From assembly GCA_937958005.1 (NCBI GenBank), contig CALGOB010000016.1, positions 1-48,108 on the forward strand: DNA of 48,108 nucleotides. Reading direction: 5' to 3'. A program made the translations under genes and the position numbers. The notes beneath the pieces are model-generated. The model was not told the DNA's origin. It saw nothing but the letters and a program-made list of their open reading frames with translations, and did not search any database. Source of the DNA: an uncultured Cyclobacteriaceae bacterium. GTDB lineage: Bacteria; Bacteroidota; Bacteroidia; Cytophagales; Cyclobacteriaceae. Within the stretch, counting starts at the first letter, position 1; each line of letters begins with the position of its first letter. Below are positions 34,277 through 43,730 of the stretch, piece after piece.

Positions 34277-36919
34277 CTAAAACTTGAAATTCAGGAACAG
34301 ATTAGGTGCAAATCCTAATAGGGTAATTTCTACTGGAAATGCTATCAAACTAGACACTTCATTATTCTCATCAAAATTCAATCTCAAAGAATATCTTCTA
34401 GATTTAACATTATTTCTATTATATACATTAAATAAGGTCAATCCAGATTCTATTTGAATCCTTCCAAGTTTAGTTACATATTTGGCCGATAAATCTAATC
34501 GGTGATAAGCAGGTAAGCGCTCAGAATTGAACTTAGAAACATCAAACAAAATAATTTTTTCAGAGGATAGCTCTCCCCGAGGAGTAAAAGGCTTGCCTGA
34601 TCCAAATACAAAAACAGATGACAATTCTAACTTTCCTACCTTATAGGTATTCACCCATTTAAACTCATGTCTTTGATCGAAATTACTAGGAAAAGGCTGA
34701 CCTTTATTTAATATGCTAAAACTATTTTCTGAATTTGCAATGGTATAAGAAAACCAAGTAATGTATTTAGCAGTATTCCTTTTCAATAGTATATCCAAGC
34801 CAATTGTTCTATTACTGCCAACAGTAATCAAATCATCTATGTTATCAATGTCTAGTCCAGTTAAGGGTGATGAAACAGCAAATTCCGACTCAACTATTCC
34901 ATTAGTCTGTTTATTGTATGCTTCAAAATCGACAGACCATATTCCTGAGGTATAGTTTCCTCCCCATATAATGTGAGTGGCCCTAGTAACTGGGTTTATT
35001 TGATTTATCCTGCTTGTAGCATTATTATCTTCAGCCAATACCCAATAAAATTGATCACTATTGCCAAAAGGCGAGATAGAAAATCGATTAACAAATTGGT
35101 TATGAAATGTAAGGCTTCCCTTAAGGGAAAAGCGATCAGTCAATTTATAGGTTAAGTTAACCCTAGGTTCAGGATAGAATTTTCTATTGGTGTTACTATA
35201 CCAATTTACCCTAAGTCCAGTGGTCAGGTTTAGACGCTCTGTCTGGTAACTATTTGAAACAAATGCAGAGTGGAGGCCTGCATTAGATCGAATTACAGTA
35301 TCTACTTCTTGAAAAAAAACTGAATAAGAAGTATTGTAGATATTGCTTTCAAACCCAAAAGTCAGGTCATTTTGCTCATCTATTGCATACTTATGGTGCC
35401 ATTTCAGAGAAAAATCGGATATATCATTACCTCTTTCAAAACTTTGATAAACGATTTCCTGATCATTGACAATATCTAAATCTACTCTTGTGAGATTTAT
35501 CGATTCGTCAAAAACCTCCCCACTTGCCAGTAAAGATGACCCTACATATTTAGAATAACTTATAGTAGCCTCACTGGATGATTTTTCACTCCAGTCTTTT
35601 GACCAGTTTGTACTTAATCCCAAGTTTGACCAAGTTGCTCTATCTACAATTGTGAAAACGGAAATAGGTGTAATGTCTGCCCTTACACCTCTATAAATAT
35701 CCTCACTGAAATATACATTAAAGTCAAAAAGCTGTGAGTCATCTGGTGCATACCTCCATTTGGCATTGAAATCATAAAACTTAAAATCTGTAGATAAATC
35801 TAAATTTTGTTCATTAAAATTCAGATTACTTGCATTTAAGATATCAACCCTAGTTTTCTCTATAAAACTATCAAACAAAGGGTTTTTGATGACGTCAAAG
35901 TGAGATCTTCTAAAACCTATATTCAAAAAGGATTTCTTTTTAATGGGGGATTGAATATAACCACCGATGCTACTGGTATTAATATTAATTCCTCCTGTTG
36001 TCTTTTCTCCTGCCCATGATTTTGCCTTAGCGTCTACTACTGCAGAAACCCTACCGCCATATTTTGCATTAAAACCTCCTTTAAAGACATCAATATGGTT
36101 AATGGTATTAGGGTTAAATGTACTAAAAACACCAAAAAGATGATCCAAGTGATAAATTGTAAACCCATCTAAAAGTACTAGGTTCTGATCTGGCATCCCG
36201 CCTCTGATCGCTAATCCTGAAATGGTCTCATCAGTGGCACTCACCCCAGGCAATAATTGTAAAGACTTAAATACATCCGTTTCCCCTAGTGATGGTAGAG
36301 TTGATATTTGATCGGGGTTAACAGAAGAAAACCCAGCTTCTTTTATCGCACCATTCCCATCTAAAATAAACTCAGGAAGTTCTTGCTCGTCTAATTTCAT
36401 TCTTATCTGAAAACTTTTTGCTTTTGAAGAAATCCAGAGGCTTATATCTTGATAACCAAGGTAACTGAATGTCAGCATAATTGAGTCCTTTGGCAAATTA
36501 ATACTGAAAAGCCCTTGGTCATCTGTAACAATCCCTTGGTTCTCATCTAGTTTAACTAATGCATAAGCTAATGGACTGCCATCCAAATCATCAACTACCC
36601 TACCAATTACTGTCTTCTTTCGTTTCTTTTTTTTAGGTAAAATCAAGTATATTCCTTTTACCTTTTTAGACTCTAGGGGTATAATATTAAAAAAATCATC
36701 TACTAAAGATGAAAGTGAATTTTTGTTGAGTTGGATGGTGATTCTGTAATTAGCTAAGAGATCAGCATCGTAAGAAATTTTGACTTTATATTGATTTCCT
36801 AAAAATTGAACTGCTTCCAGTAATGGCCTATCTACAAAATCGATTTTGTACACTTTCTCCTGGGCATAAGTTTTACCTATGCTGAATATTAAAAGTATGT
36901 ATAAAAGCTGTTTTTTCAA
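34277..36919 (-). CDS. TonB-dependent outer membrane receptor with STN and carboxypeptidase-regulatory domains
   Basis: An 880-residue transducer-type receptor. A signal peptide (about 1-19) is followed by an STN domain (about 25-95; VDRPLLEAVQFLGNQYKV), a very basic link (KKKKRKK), a CarboxypepD_reg-like Ig domain (about 103-185, VIGRVVDDLDGSPLAYALV), the plug (about 205-320, AIRGGMPDQNLVLLDGF) and the 22-strand barrel to the end (...NLFLNFKF). The STN domain talks to a FecR anti-sigma factor, and a FecR and an ECF sigma gene lie just upstream in the same unit. The start is TTG at 36917-36919, 11 bases after the fecR stop; no ATG precedes the signal peptide. The ligand (siderophore, glycan or other) is not evident. 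Confidence 0.88.
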   Translation of the reverse strand: MKKQLLYILLIFSIGKTYAQEKVYKIDFVDRPLLEAVQFLGNQYKVKISYDADLLANYRITIQLNKNSLSSLVDDFFNIIPLESKKVKGIYLILPKKKKRKKTVIGRVVDDLDGSPLAYALVKLDENQGIVTDDQGLFSINLPKDSIMLTFSYLGYQDISLWISSKAKSFQIRMKLDEQELPEFILDGNGAIKEAGFSSVNPDQISTLPSLGETDVFKSLQLLPGVSATDETISGLAIRGGMPDQNLVLLDGFTIYHLDHLFGVFSTFNPNTINHIDVFKGGFNAKYGGRVSAVVDAKAKSWAGEKTTGGININTSSIGGYIQSPIKKKSFLNIGFRRSHFDVIKNPLFDSFIEKTRVDILNASNLNFNEQNLDLSTDFKFYDFNAKWRYAPDDSQLFDFNVYFSEDIYRGVRADITPISVFTIVDRATWSNLGLSTNWSKDWSEKSSSEATISYSKYVGSSLLASGEVFDESINLTRVDLDIVNDQEIVYQSFERGNDISDFSLKWHHKYAIDEQNDLTFGFESNIYNTSYSVFFQEVDTVIRSNAGLHSAFVSNSYQTERLNLTTGLRVNWYSNTNRKFYPEPRVNLTYKLTDRFSLKGSLTFHNQFVNRFSISPFGNSDQFYWVLAEDNNATSRINQINPVTRATHIIWGGNYTSGIWSVDFEAYNKQTNGIVESEFAVSSPLTGLDIDNIDDLITVGSNRTIGLDILLKRNTAKYITWFSYTIANSENSFSILNKGQPFPSNFDQRHEFKWVNTYKVGKLELSSVFVFGSGKPFTPRGELSSEKIILFDVSKFNSERLPAYHRLDLSAKYVTKLGRIQIESGLTLFNVYNRNNVKSRRYSLRLNFDENNEVSSLIAFPVEITLLGFAPNLFLNFKF

Positions 36920-36930
36920 GCGGATTTGAC

Positions 36931-37845
36931 TTAATTAGTCTTAATACTCACAACACCTTCTTTGATATCAAAAGCCAACCCCATAGGATCACAGACCATT
37001 GACAAAGCTACAGCTAAATCTTCTTTTATGAAATATCCATTGTATGGCCTCATCGCTTGACTTTTATCTTCTAACCTAATATCAACATCATATTGGCGTT
37101 CTAACTCAGCCAATACTTCTATCAGTGGTCTATCAGTAAAATGATATTCACCTATTTGCCAATTTCCAATTAAAGTGGGGTTCAAATTAGATTTTACGAT
37201 CATTCCATTATCAAAAATAACCCCTTGCCCTTTAACAAGATAGACTGGTTTCTCTGATGAATTCTTAAAACTCACCTTTACTTTTCCAGTTTTACAATTA
37301 ACAGCAAAAACGTCTTTTCTAGCAGATACATTAAAGGAAGTCCCCAGAACTTGTACTTCACCCATATTGGTTGATATACTGAATTTTTCTCCTTTTGTGA
37401 CTTCAAAAAATGCTTCACCTTCTAAATTCACTTTTCTATCCCAGTCATCCCCATAACCTAAAGATGAGACTGCATTTAAATATACTTTAGAGCCATCGGG
37501 AAGTGAAAATCCTTTTTGTTCTTGGCTAGAAGTGATATGACTAACTGCATTAATCTCTTTTTTCCGAAGGTTTGAGAATGAAATTCCGCTTATTATCAGC
37601 AATAAAAAAGCTGCGGCTACTCCCATGATCTTTAACCACCCAAAATTTTTCACTTTAGTATTATTATTCTCATCCTCTATTTCAGATGCTATTGTGTCCC
37701 ACATTTCACCTTTAGATTTTGTGAATTTAACAGGCTTAATGTTTTCTACATTATCAAGGAATTCCTTCAAATCAGCTTGTATCTCACTACCAGCAATTTC
37801 ATTGCCGTTTAGGTACTCGTGATATTTATCGTTTTCCTCTTTCAT
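36931..37845 (-). CDS. FecR-family anti-sigma factor
   Basis: A 304-residue membrane regulator. A cytoplasmic N-terminal part of about 75 residues is followed by one membrane helix (about 74-90, MGVAAAFLLLIISGISF). The periplasmic FecR domain (about 105-200) has the family motif QEQKGFSLPDGSKVYLNAVSSL, quoted as SLPDGSKVYLNA, plus VNLEGEAFFEV and VQVLGTSFNV. The last segment is the DUF4974 domain (about 230-304). It carries a signal from the STN domain of the receptor to the sigma factor. Its ATG shares an A with the TAA stop of the sigma gene (TAATG), so the two are coupled. Confidence 0.93.
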   Translation of the reverse strand: MKEENDKYHEYLNGNEIAGSEIQADLKEFLDNVENIKPVKFTKSKGEMWDTIASEIEDENNNTKVKNFGWLKIMGVAAAFLLLIISGISFSNLRKKEINAVSHITSSQEQKGFSLPDGSKVYLNAVSSLGYGDDWDRKVNLEGEAFFEVTKGEKFSISTNMGEVQVLGTSFNVSARKDVFAVNCKTGKVKVSFKNSSEKPVYLVKGQGVIFDNGMIVKSNLNPTLIGNWQIGEYHFTDRPLIEVLAELERQYDVDIRLEDKSQAMRPYNGYFIKEDLAVALSMVCDPMGLAFDIKEGVVSIKTN

Positions 37846-38360
37846 TATATTTTTCTACCTAGATGTTCTTTAATAATGGCAATTGCTTTTCCCATTCTTT
37901 TTTCAACCGCTTTCACACCTATACCCAGCCTGTCTGCAATCTCATGATACTTTAATCCATCAATCCTATTCATTAAAAAGACATCACGGCTTCCTTCAGG
38001 TATAGATTCAATAATCAAATTTAATTTCTCCTGAAATTCTTTCTCTTCCAGTACATACTCAGGAGACTCAGTAGATGTACCATAACTTGGAACCGCAACC
38101 GCAACTTCATGGTTCCGCACTACTTTCAAATGATTAAAATGGTTAATTACTGTGTTACTAGCGATAACATACAGTAAACTTTTCACCGTTTCCACTCTAA
38201 TTGTGTCTCTTTTCTGCCAGAGTTTTATGAAAGTTTCTTGAACTATATCTTCTGCCAACGCAGAATCTTTTACTTTAAAATAGATATAATTCCTTATCGA
38301 TTCAAAGTAAAGTTCATAACACTTTTTCAACTCTTTTTTTCCAAATGAATTATCGCTCAT
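37845..38360 (-). CDS. FecI-type ECF sigma factor
   Basis: A 171-residue sigma-70 family factor of the ECF/FecI class. Region 2 (about 10-80) has YIYFKVKDSALAEDIVQETFIKLW, quoted as AEDIVQETFIKLW; region 4 (about 110-165) has the RDVFLMNRIDGLKYHEIADRL helix-turn-helix (quoted as MNRIDGLKYHEIADRL) and GVKAVEKRMGKAI. It heads the sigma-FecR-receptor unit and should direct RNA polymerase to the promoter of this unit once FecR is triggered. Its stop overlaps the fecR start by one base. The gap upstream is 449 bases and shared with fabI. Confidence 0.93.
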   Translation of the reverse strand: MSDNSFGKKELKKCYELYFESIRNYIYFKVKDSALAEDIVQETFIKLWQKRDTIRVETVKSLLYVIASNTVINHFNHLKVVRNHEVAVAVPSYGTSTESPEYVLEEKEFQEKLNLIIESIPEGSRDVFLMNRIDGLKYHEIADRLGIGVKAVEKRMGKAIAIIKEHLGRKI

Positions 38361-38809
38361 TGTAATGAATTAGTTCTTACAGAAACAATAATTCTAAAAT
38401 TCCCCACAACTTCTATACTTCTCATACAACCAAATTTCAGATTCCCCTACCGATCGCTCAAACACGATCAAAATCTAATTCAAAAATATCAAACTCAGTA
38501 AAACTTATCTTTAAATCATTTTTTACTGCAAATAAGAAATGAATAAAAGACAAACTTAAATAATAAATATAGTATTTTTAATTTTTAGAAATCGGCTTCT
38601 TACCTGATCTTCTTGCTCTTAAAGAAATTAGACATCTTATTGGATATGAATAGAAATAGAAGGTTTTTATTCACACCAGATAATCAGATATTACAACTAA
38701 AACCGATCAATCAGCATGAAAAAGTAAAATTACGGCAGTTACCACTAGTTCAAAGGTGTGCTAAATAAAATATTCCGTTACTTTTGCCTTGCTAAAAAAA
38801 AATGCTAGA
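38361..38809. other. Divergent promoter region between the ECF sigma gene and fabI
   Basis: A 449-base AT-rich gap. It holds the fabI -7 box near its right end. I see no open frame, hairpin or repeat in the rest. Confidence 0.45.
38779..38786 (+). promoter_or_regulatory. -7 box for fabI
   Basis: TACTTTTG fits TAnnTTTG and lies 23 bases before the ATG at 38810. The in-frame TTG at 38789 is almost at the expected transcription start, which supports the later ATG. No clear -33 element. Confidence 0.5.
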
Positions 38810-39625
38810 ATGGCTTATAATTTATTAAAAGGAAAAAGAGGTATCATATTCGGAGCACTAGATGAAAGATCTATTGCTTGGAAAGTAGCAGAAAAAGCTC
38901 ATGAAGAAGGCGCTGTATTCACATTAACCAATGCACCTATCGCTTTGAGGATGGGTGAAATCAACAAATTGGCTGAAAAATGTAGTGCTGAGGTAATTCC
39001 AGCTGATGCCACATCACTTGAAGACCTTGAAAATCTATATAGCAAATCCTCCGAGGTATTAGGAGGAAAAATAGATTTTATCCTTCACTCTATTGGGATG
39101 AGTCCAAATGTTAGGAAGAAAAAGGATTATGGTAATTTAAATTACGATTGGTTCCTAAAGACTTTAGATGTATCTGCTCTTTCTTTCCATAAAGTTATGC
39201 AAGTAGCTGAAAAAATGGATATCATGAGTGATTGGGGATCTATCTTGGCATTGTCATACATTGCTGCCCAAAGAACATTTCCTGATTATGGTGACATGGC
39301 ACAAGCCAAAGCAGTATTGGAATCCATTGCCCGTAGCTATGGTTATAGGTTTGCCAAATCTAAAAACGTGAGAGTAAATACAATCTCTCAGTCGCCTACC
39401 AAAACAACAGCTGGTACTGGTGTTGGTGGTTTTGATGCTTTTTATGATTATGCTGACAAGCTTTCTCCGCTTGGCAATGCAGATGCAGCATCTTGTGCTG
39501 ATTTCTGTATTACCCTCTTCTCAGATTTAACAAAAATGGTTACCATGCAGAACCTAATGCATGATGGAGGGTTCTCTGCTTCAGGTATTACAGATGATTT
39601 GATTGATCAATTATCCAGTAAATAA
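38810..39625 (+). CDS. fabI: Enoyl-[acyl-carrier-protein] reductase (NADH)
   Basis: A 271-residue short-chain dehydrogenase that performs the last step of each fatty acid elongation round, reducing trans-2-enoyl-ACP with NADH. The N-terminus KGKRGIIFGALDERSIAWKV is the modified Rossmann motif of FabI. The catalytic Tyr and Lys are in PDYGDMAQAKAVLESIAR (Tyr-x6-Lys). SPTKTTAGTGVGGF corresponds to the mobile substrate loop. It is started here at the ATG (MAYNLLKG), because the upstream TTG frame adds only low-complexity residues and overlaps the transcription start. ispE follows 19 bases later. Confidence 0.93.
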   Translation: MAYNLLKGKRGIIFGALDERSIAWKVAEKAHEEGAVFTLTNAPIALRMGEINKLAEKCSAEVIPADATSLEDLENLYSKSSEVLGGKIDFILHSIGMSPNVRKKKDYGNLNYDWFLKTLDVSALSFHKVMQVAEKMDIMSDWGSILALSYIAAQRTFPDYGDMAQAKAVLESIARSYGYRFAKSKNVRVNTISQSPTKTTAGTGVGGFDAFYDYADKLSPLGNADAASCADFCITLFSDLTKMVTMQNLMHDGGFSASGITDDLIDQLSSK

Positions 39626-39644
39626 TCTACTTTATTAAAGGTAC

Positions 39645-40454
39645 ATGGTTGTATTTCCAAATGCCAAAATAAATTTAGGACTCAATATTATTGAAAAACG
39701 ATCTGACGGATTTCATAATATTGAGTCTTGTTTTTACCCCATAGATTGGAAAGAGGCACTCGAGGCAAAAAAAAACAATATTCAAAGGTTCACTTCTTCA
39801 GGTATAACAATCCCTGAGAGCAAAGCGGGTAATCTTTGTGATCAAGCTTACCAGTTATTAGCAAAGGACTTTAATTTACCTCCCACCTCAATTCATTTAC
39901 TTAAAAAAATCCCGATCGGTGCAGGTCTAGGAGGTGGATCGGCTGATGGCGCCTTTATGCTCAAATTATTGAATGAGCAATATCAATTGAATTTAAATAC
40001 GGAGCAATTAAAATCTTATGCCAGTAAGTTAGGTAGTGATTGTCCTTTTTTTATAGAGAACAAACCTGTGTTAGCTACAGAAACTGGAGTTAAATTCCAA
40101 TCTATCAATATAAATATAAAAGGGCTTTATATATACGTTGTACATCCAGGATTACACATTTCTACAGCAGAAGCTTATGCCAATATAAAACCTCATAAAA
40201 ATGAATTATCTATACTAGATATCATACAAAATCAACCTATACAAAAATGGAGAAAAACACTCAAGAATGATTTCGAGAATAGTTTATTCCCACATTATCC
40301 GATTCTCTCTCAAATCAAAGAATCGTTATATAGTAAAAGGGCTATTTATGCCAGCATGACTGGTTCAGGATCCGCTATTTTCGGTTTATTTGAAAAGAGA
40401 ATCACAAATCCTTTTCCTCATTTTGAAAGCTACGGCGGATATCTCAGGCATTAG
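39645..40454 (+). CDS. ispE: 4-diphosphocytidyl-2-C-methyl-D-erythritol kinase
   Basis: A 269-residue GHMP kinase of the MEP isoprenoid pathway, phosphorylating CDP-methylerythritol. NAKINLGLNIIEKRSDGFHNI holds the N-terminal substrate motif (quoted as AKINLGLNIIEKRSDGFH). PIGAGLGGGSADGA is the ATP-binding glycine loop (about 94-107), and ASMTGSGSAIFGLF is the C-terminal GHMP motif. The length is slightly short, as in other Bacteroidota. It follows fabI closely and is probably co-transcribed. It converges with the EamA transporter gene 33 bases away, without a visible terminator. Confidence 0.93.
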   Translation: MVVFPNAKINLGLNIIEKRSDGFHNIESCFYPIDWKEALEAKKNNIQRFTSSGITIPESKAGNLCDQAYQLLAKDFNLPPTSIHLLKKIPIGAGLGGGSADGAFMLKLLNEQYQLNLNTEQLKSYASKLGSDCPFFIENKPVLATETGVKFQSININIKGLYIYVVHPGLHISTAEAYANIKPHKNELSILDIIQNQPIQKWRKTLKNDFENSLFPHYPILSQIKESLYSKRAIYASMTGSGSAIFGLFEKRITNPFPHFESYGGYLRH

Positions 40455-40487
40455 AAAACTTTTTATCGCGAATCAAGATCCGACCTG

Positions 40488-41411
40488 CTAAACTTTAACA
40501 GAAACTCTAGCGGTTTTTCTCCAGCTTATTACTTTATTAATGATTGGGTAAAGTAATACTGAAACTAAGATTAAAGCTCCTCCCCAATAAAACCCACCAG
40601 ACATTTCTTCTTCCTCCCCAAAAATTATCAAGGCCATAATAATGCCATATACTGGTTCTAGATTAACTGTTAAGTTAACTACAAATGCTTTAAGTCTTTT
40701 CATCAGCTCCACTGAAACTGAATAGGCATAAACTGTGCAAAAAATAGATAGGATAAATAAATAAGCCCAATCCATATTAGATGGGACTAGCTCAATCACT
40801 CCACCTGTGAAATACTTAGCATAAATAGGCAGAAATAGTGTGACACTTAGAAAAGCACCAATCATTTCATAAAAAGTGACCATATATGGGTTCTGCCTTT
40901 TGGCAAAACCAACATTCAATACAGAAAAAATGGCTGCTAATGCAGCAGAGCCTATAGCCATTAAGAGGCCTAGTTTTTGGTCAAACTCTACTCTAAAAAT
41001 TATGACAATGCCAGCTATTGCCAGAAAACTTAAAAGCACTTCAAAAAGCTGTATTTTCTTATTGGAAGTCAGGGGTTCTAAAATACTTGTCCATAATGAG
41101 CAAGTGGCCATTCCTGCTAAACACACAGAAACACTTGAAACTCTGGCAGCAGCAAAAAATAAGATCCAATGTGCTGCAATCAAAAAACCAGTGCCTACTA
41201 GTTTTAAAATTTCCTCAATTCCAATTGAAAAGTTTCTTTTTCTAGTTAGCAACAGTACTCCAAGGCCTAAAGCAGCTACTAAGGTTCTATAAAATACGAC
41301 TTCCACAGCTGGGATCGTTATCAATTTACCTAAAATAGCAGTTACTCCCCATATCAACACAATGAAATGGAGCATCAGATAATCTTTCCATTGATTTGGT
41401 TTACTCTCCAT
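40488..41411 (-). CDS. EamA/DMT-family transporter
   Basis: A 307-residue inner membrane protein with ten predicted helices in two halves of five, the plan of the drug/metabolite transporter superfamily (EamA). Typical features are MLHFIVLIWGVTAILGKL in helix 1 and LEPVYGIIMALIIFGEE in helix 9, the conserved Pro-containing end of the second EamA repeat. It probably exports or imports a small metabolite; the substrate is unknown. Its ATG overlaps the stop of the lptG-like gene by one base (TAATG), which indicates coupled translation. Confidence 0.88.
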   Translation of the reverse strand: MESKPNQWKDYLMLHFIVLIWGVTAILGKLITIPAVEVVFYRTLVAALGLGVLLLTRKRNFSIGIEEILKLVGTGFLIAAHWILFFAAARVSSVSVCLAGMATCSLWTSILEPLTSNKKIQLFEVLLSFLAIAGIVIIFRVEFDQKLGLLMAIGSAALAAIFSVLNVGFAKRQNPYMVTFYEMIGAFLSVTLFLPIYAKYFTGGVIELVPSNMDWAYLFILSIFCTVYAYSVSVELMKRLKAFVVNLTVNLEPVYGIIMALIIFGEEEEMSGGFYWGGALILVSVLLYPIINKVISWRKTARVSVKV

Positions 41412-42484
41412 TATCTAGGTACGGTAAAATACAAAAACGCACCAACCATACTAAAACCGATATTGGGCACCCAAACAGCTAAGATAGGATGTATGCTGCC
41501 AGCCTCTGCTATTGCCCGTGAAAAAATAAAGACGATAATGTATAAAAAAGCGATCAGGAAACCTAGGGCAATCTGAAAGCCTGTTCCTCCTCTAGACTTT
41601 CGCGCAGACACAATGATTCCTATAAATGTTAATATCAAAACACTAAAAGGAGACATATAGCGTATGTATTTTTCAATCAAATAAATTGCTACGTCATCAG
41701 CCTCTCTTGATTGTTGCAATGATATATAGTCCTTCAATTCATCTAAAGTAAGTGTCTCATAATAACGGTCTTTATTTCCGAAATCTGCAGGTGACATATT
41801 GATGAGGCTATCCAAACTTTTCCCTTTCTCAATTTTTTCTTCCATCTCCTCAAAAGTCCTGATATTATAATCAATGAATGTCCATCTAGCACTATCCGGA
41901 TTCCATTTGATTTTATTAGCAGAAAGTTTTTTAACAAGACTATTCCCCACTATTTTTTCGAGAGTCACATTTCTTCCTTCATCCGTATTCACATTATAGC
42001 GCTCCATATATATATAATTATTTTGGGCAACCTTAAAATGAATATGTCTTTCTTTATTTGAAAAAGGGCTTTTCAGATAACTTAATTCAAAATTAATCCT
42101 AAATTTATTGGCATACGGAATCACATAACTATTTAAATAGAAACTTGAACCAGCTATGACAGAGGCACCTATCAAGTATGGAAACATCATCCTTTTAAAA
42201 CTAACACCACTAGCCAATATGGCAATAATTTCTGTTCGTACAGCCATATTTGAAGTTACAAACACAGTAGCAATGAATACTGTAATTGGCATTAAAAGAC
42301 CAATCATAAATGGAAACAGTGTCAAGTAATACTTCCATATTAACACAGAAGAGATATCATTCCTGATAAAATCGTCATTTTTTTCTGTAAAATCTATTAC
42401 ACAAATAACTGTTACCAAGATGAGCACCACAAATACGAACGTCTTGAGAAACTTCTTGAGAATGTAAAGGTCTATTAACTTCAC
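41411..42484 (-). CDS. LptF/LptG (YjgP/YjgQ) family permease
   Basis: A 357-residue inner membrane protein of the LPS export permease family. Three helices at the N-terminus (about 12-32, 55-80, 98-118) are followed by a periplasmic jellyroll (about 130-265) and three C-terminal helices (about 275-292, 303-322, 332-352). The opening LIDLYILKKFLKTFVFV and the KSRGGTGFQIALG segment before the second-last helix are typical. With LptB it would pull LPS out of the inner membrane. The start is GTG at 42482-42484. It lies 19 bases after tgt and overlaps the EamA gene, so tgt-lptG-eamA form a unit. Confidence 0.9.
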   Translation of the reverse strand: MKLIDLYILKKFLKTFVFVVLILVTVICVIDFTEKNDDFIRNDISSVLIWKYYLTLFPFMIGLLMPITVFIATVFVTSNMAVRTEIIAILASGVSFKRMMFPYLIGASVIAGSSFYLNSYVIPYANKFRINFELSYLKSPFSNKERHIHFKVAQNNYIYMERYNVNTDEGRNVTLEKIVGNSLVKKLSANKIKWNPDSARWTFIDYNIRTFEEMEEKIEKGKSLDSLINMSPADFGNKDRYYETLTLDELKDYISLQQSREADDVAIYLIEKYIRYMSPFSVLILTFIGIIVSARKSRGGTGFQIALGFLIAFLYIIVFIFSRAIAEAGSIHPILAVWVPNIGFSMVGAFLYFTVPR

Positions 42485-42503
42485 TAGATAATTTTTGGTC
42501 TTA

Positions 42504-43637
42504 TTATAACCTTCTAACTACTTTTTCTACCATTTTATTTTTCCAGCTTGCAAAAGTACCTTTTAATATTTGTTCCCTTGCCTGTCCTACAAGCCAAAGG
42601 TAAAAAGTAAGGTTATGAATACTAGCAATTTGAGCAGCTAATATTTCCTTAGCAATTACCAAATGACGCAAATAGGCCTTACTGTAAGATTGTTCTACAT
42701 ATCCCTCTAAATTTGGATCTATTGGCGAAAAATCATTCGCCCATTTTTTATTCTTAATATTGATGATTCCTTCTGAAGTAAATAACATGCCATTTCTTGC
42801 GTTTCTTGTTGGCATTACACAATCAAACATATCTACCCCTAAACCAATACATTCCAGTATGTTGGCAGGTGTACCCACCCCCATCAAATACCTCGGTTTA
42901 TCTTTGGGTAAAATGCTACAGACTAAATCTGCTGCTTCATACATCATTTCTGCAGGCTCACCTACGGATAACCCGCCAATCGCATTCCCTTCCCTCTCCT
43001 TAGAAGCAATGTATGAGGCAGATTTCTCTCGCAAATCCTTATAGGTACTGCCTTGTACAATAGGAAACAGGGATTGGTGAAAACCATACAGCGGTTCTGT
43101 TTCATCTACTCTGCCACAGCATCTATCTAGCCATCTATGTGTCATTTCCATAGACTTCCTCGCATATTCATAATCACATGGATAAGGAGTACATTCATCA
43201 AAAGCCATGATGATGTCAGCCCCTATTTTTCTTTCAATATCCATCACAACTTCAGGAGTAAAATTATGTCTCGATCCATCTATATGAGATTGGAACAACA
43301 CCCCTTCCTCTTTGATCTTTCGCTGATCTGCTAAAGAATAAACCTGATATCCACCACTATCTGTCAAAATAGGCCTATCCCACCCATTAAATTTATGAAG
43401 GCCTCCAGCTTCTTGCAGTACCTCAAGCCCCGGCCTTAAATAAAGATGATAAGTATTCCCTAAAATTATCTGGGCTTTCACATCTTCTTTCAGCTCCCGC
43501 TGATGCACTGCTTTTACGGAACCAGCTGTACCAACTGGCATAAATATAGGAGTTTCAATAACGCCATGTTCTGTAGTAATTACCCCAGCCCTTGCATTAC
43601 TTTTCTCGTCCTTCCCTTTCAATTCAAATGATAGCAT
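42504..43637 (-). CDS. tgt: Queuine tRNA-ribosyltransferase without the usual zinc cysteines
   Basis: A 377-residue enzyme that exchanges G34 for the queuosine precursor preQ1 in GUN-anticodon tRNAs. The general base lies in LTDSGGYQVYS (Asp93) and the nucleophile is Asp272 in MFDCVMPTRNARNG. Substrate loop GGLSVGEP and FDECTPYP are intact. The C-terminal zinc site of most bacterial Tgt proteins is Cys-x-Cys-x2-Cys...His. Here the cysteine stretch reads NLEGYVEQSYSKAYLRH (residues 309-325), with no cysteine, while the His (341, SIHNLTFYLWL) is kept. I believe loss of this site may be common in Bacteroidota, but cannot check. First gene of the tgt-lptG-eamA unit. Confidence 0.92.
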   Translation of the reverse strand: MLSFELKGKDEKSNARAGVITTEHGVIETPIFMPVGTAGSVKAVHQRELKEDVKAQIILGNTYHLYLRPGLEVLQEAGGLHKFNGWDRPILTDSGGYQVYSLADQRKIKEEGVLFQSHIDGSRHNFTPEVVMDIERKIGADIIMAFDECTPYPCDYEYARKSMEMTHRWLDRCCGRVDETEPLYGFHQSLFPIVQGSTYKDLREKSASYIASKEREGNAIGGLSVGEPAEMMYEAADLVCSILPKDKPRYLMGVGTPANILECIGLGVDMFDCVMPTRNARNGMLFTSEGIINIKNKKWANDFSPIDPNLEGYVEQSYSKAYLRHLVIAKEILAAQIASIHNLTFYLWLVGQAREQILKGTFASWKNKMVEKVVRRL

Positions 43638-43697
43638 ATCTACAAATTCTGCACAAAAATATATTTAGATAGACAAATAAAAATTCCTAATGACATT

Positions 43698-43705
43698 TAT
43701 ATTTG
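43698..43705 (+). promoter_or_regulatory. -7 box for the GT2-sigma-rsmG operon
   Basis: TATATTTG fits TAnnTTTG, 26 bases before the TTG start of the GT2 gene. No convincing -33 TTG. Confidence 0.5.
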
Positions 43706-43730
43706 TTAAAATATTAATTGCAGGGCTATT

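Noticed and set aside
38789-38809. TTG start for fabI
   Set aside because: It lies at the expected transcription start and adds only Leu/Lys residues; FabI proteins begin at the ATG at 38810.
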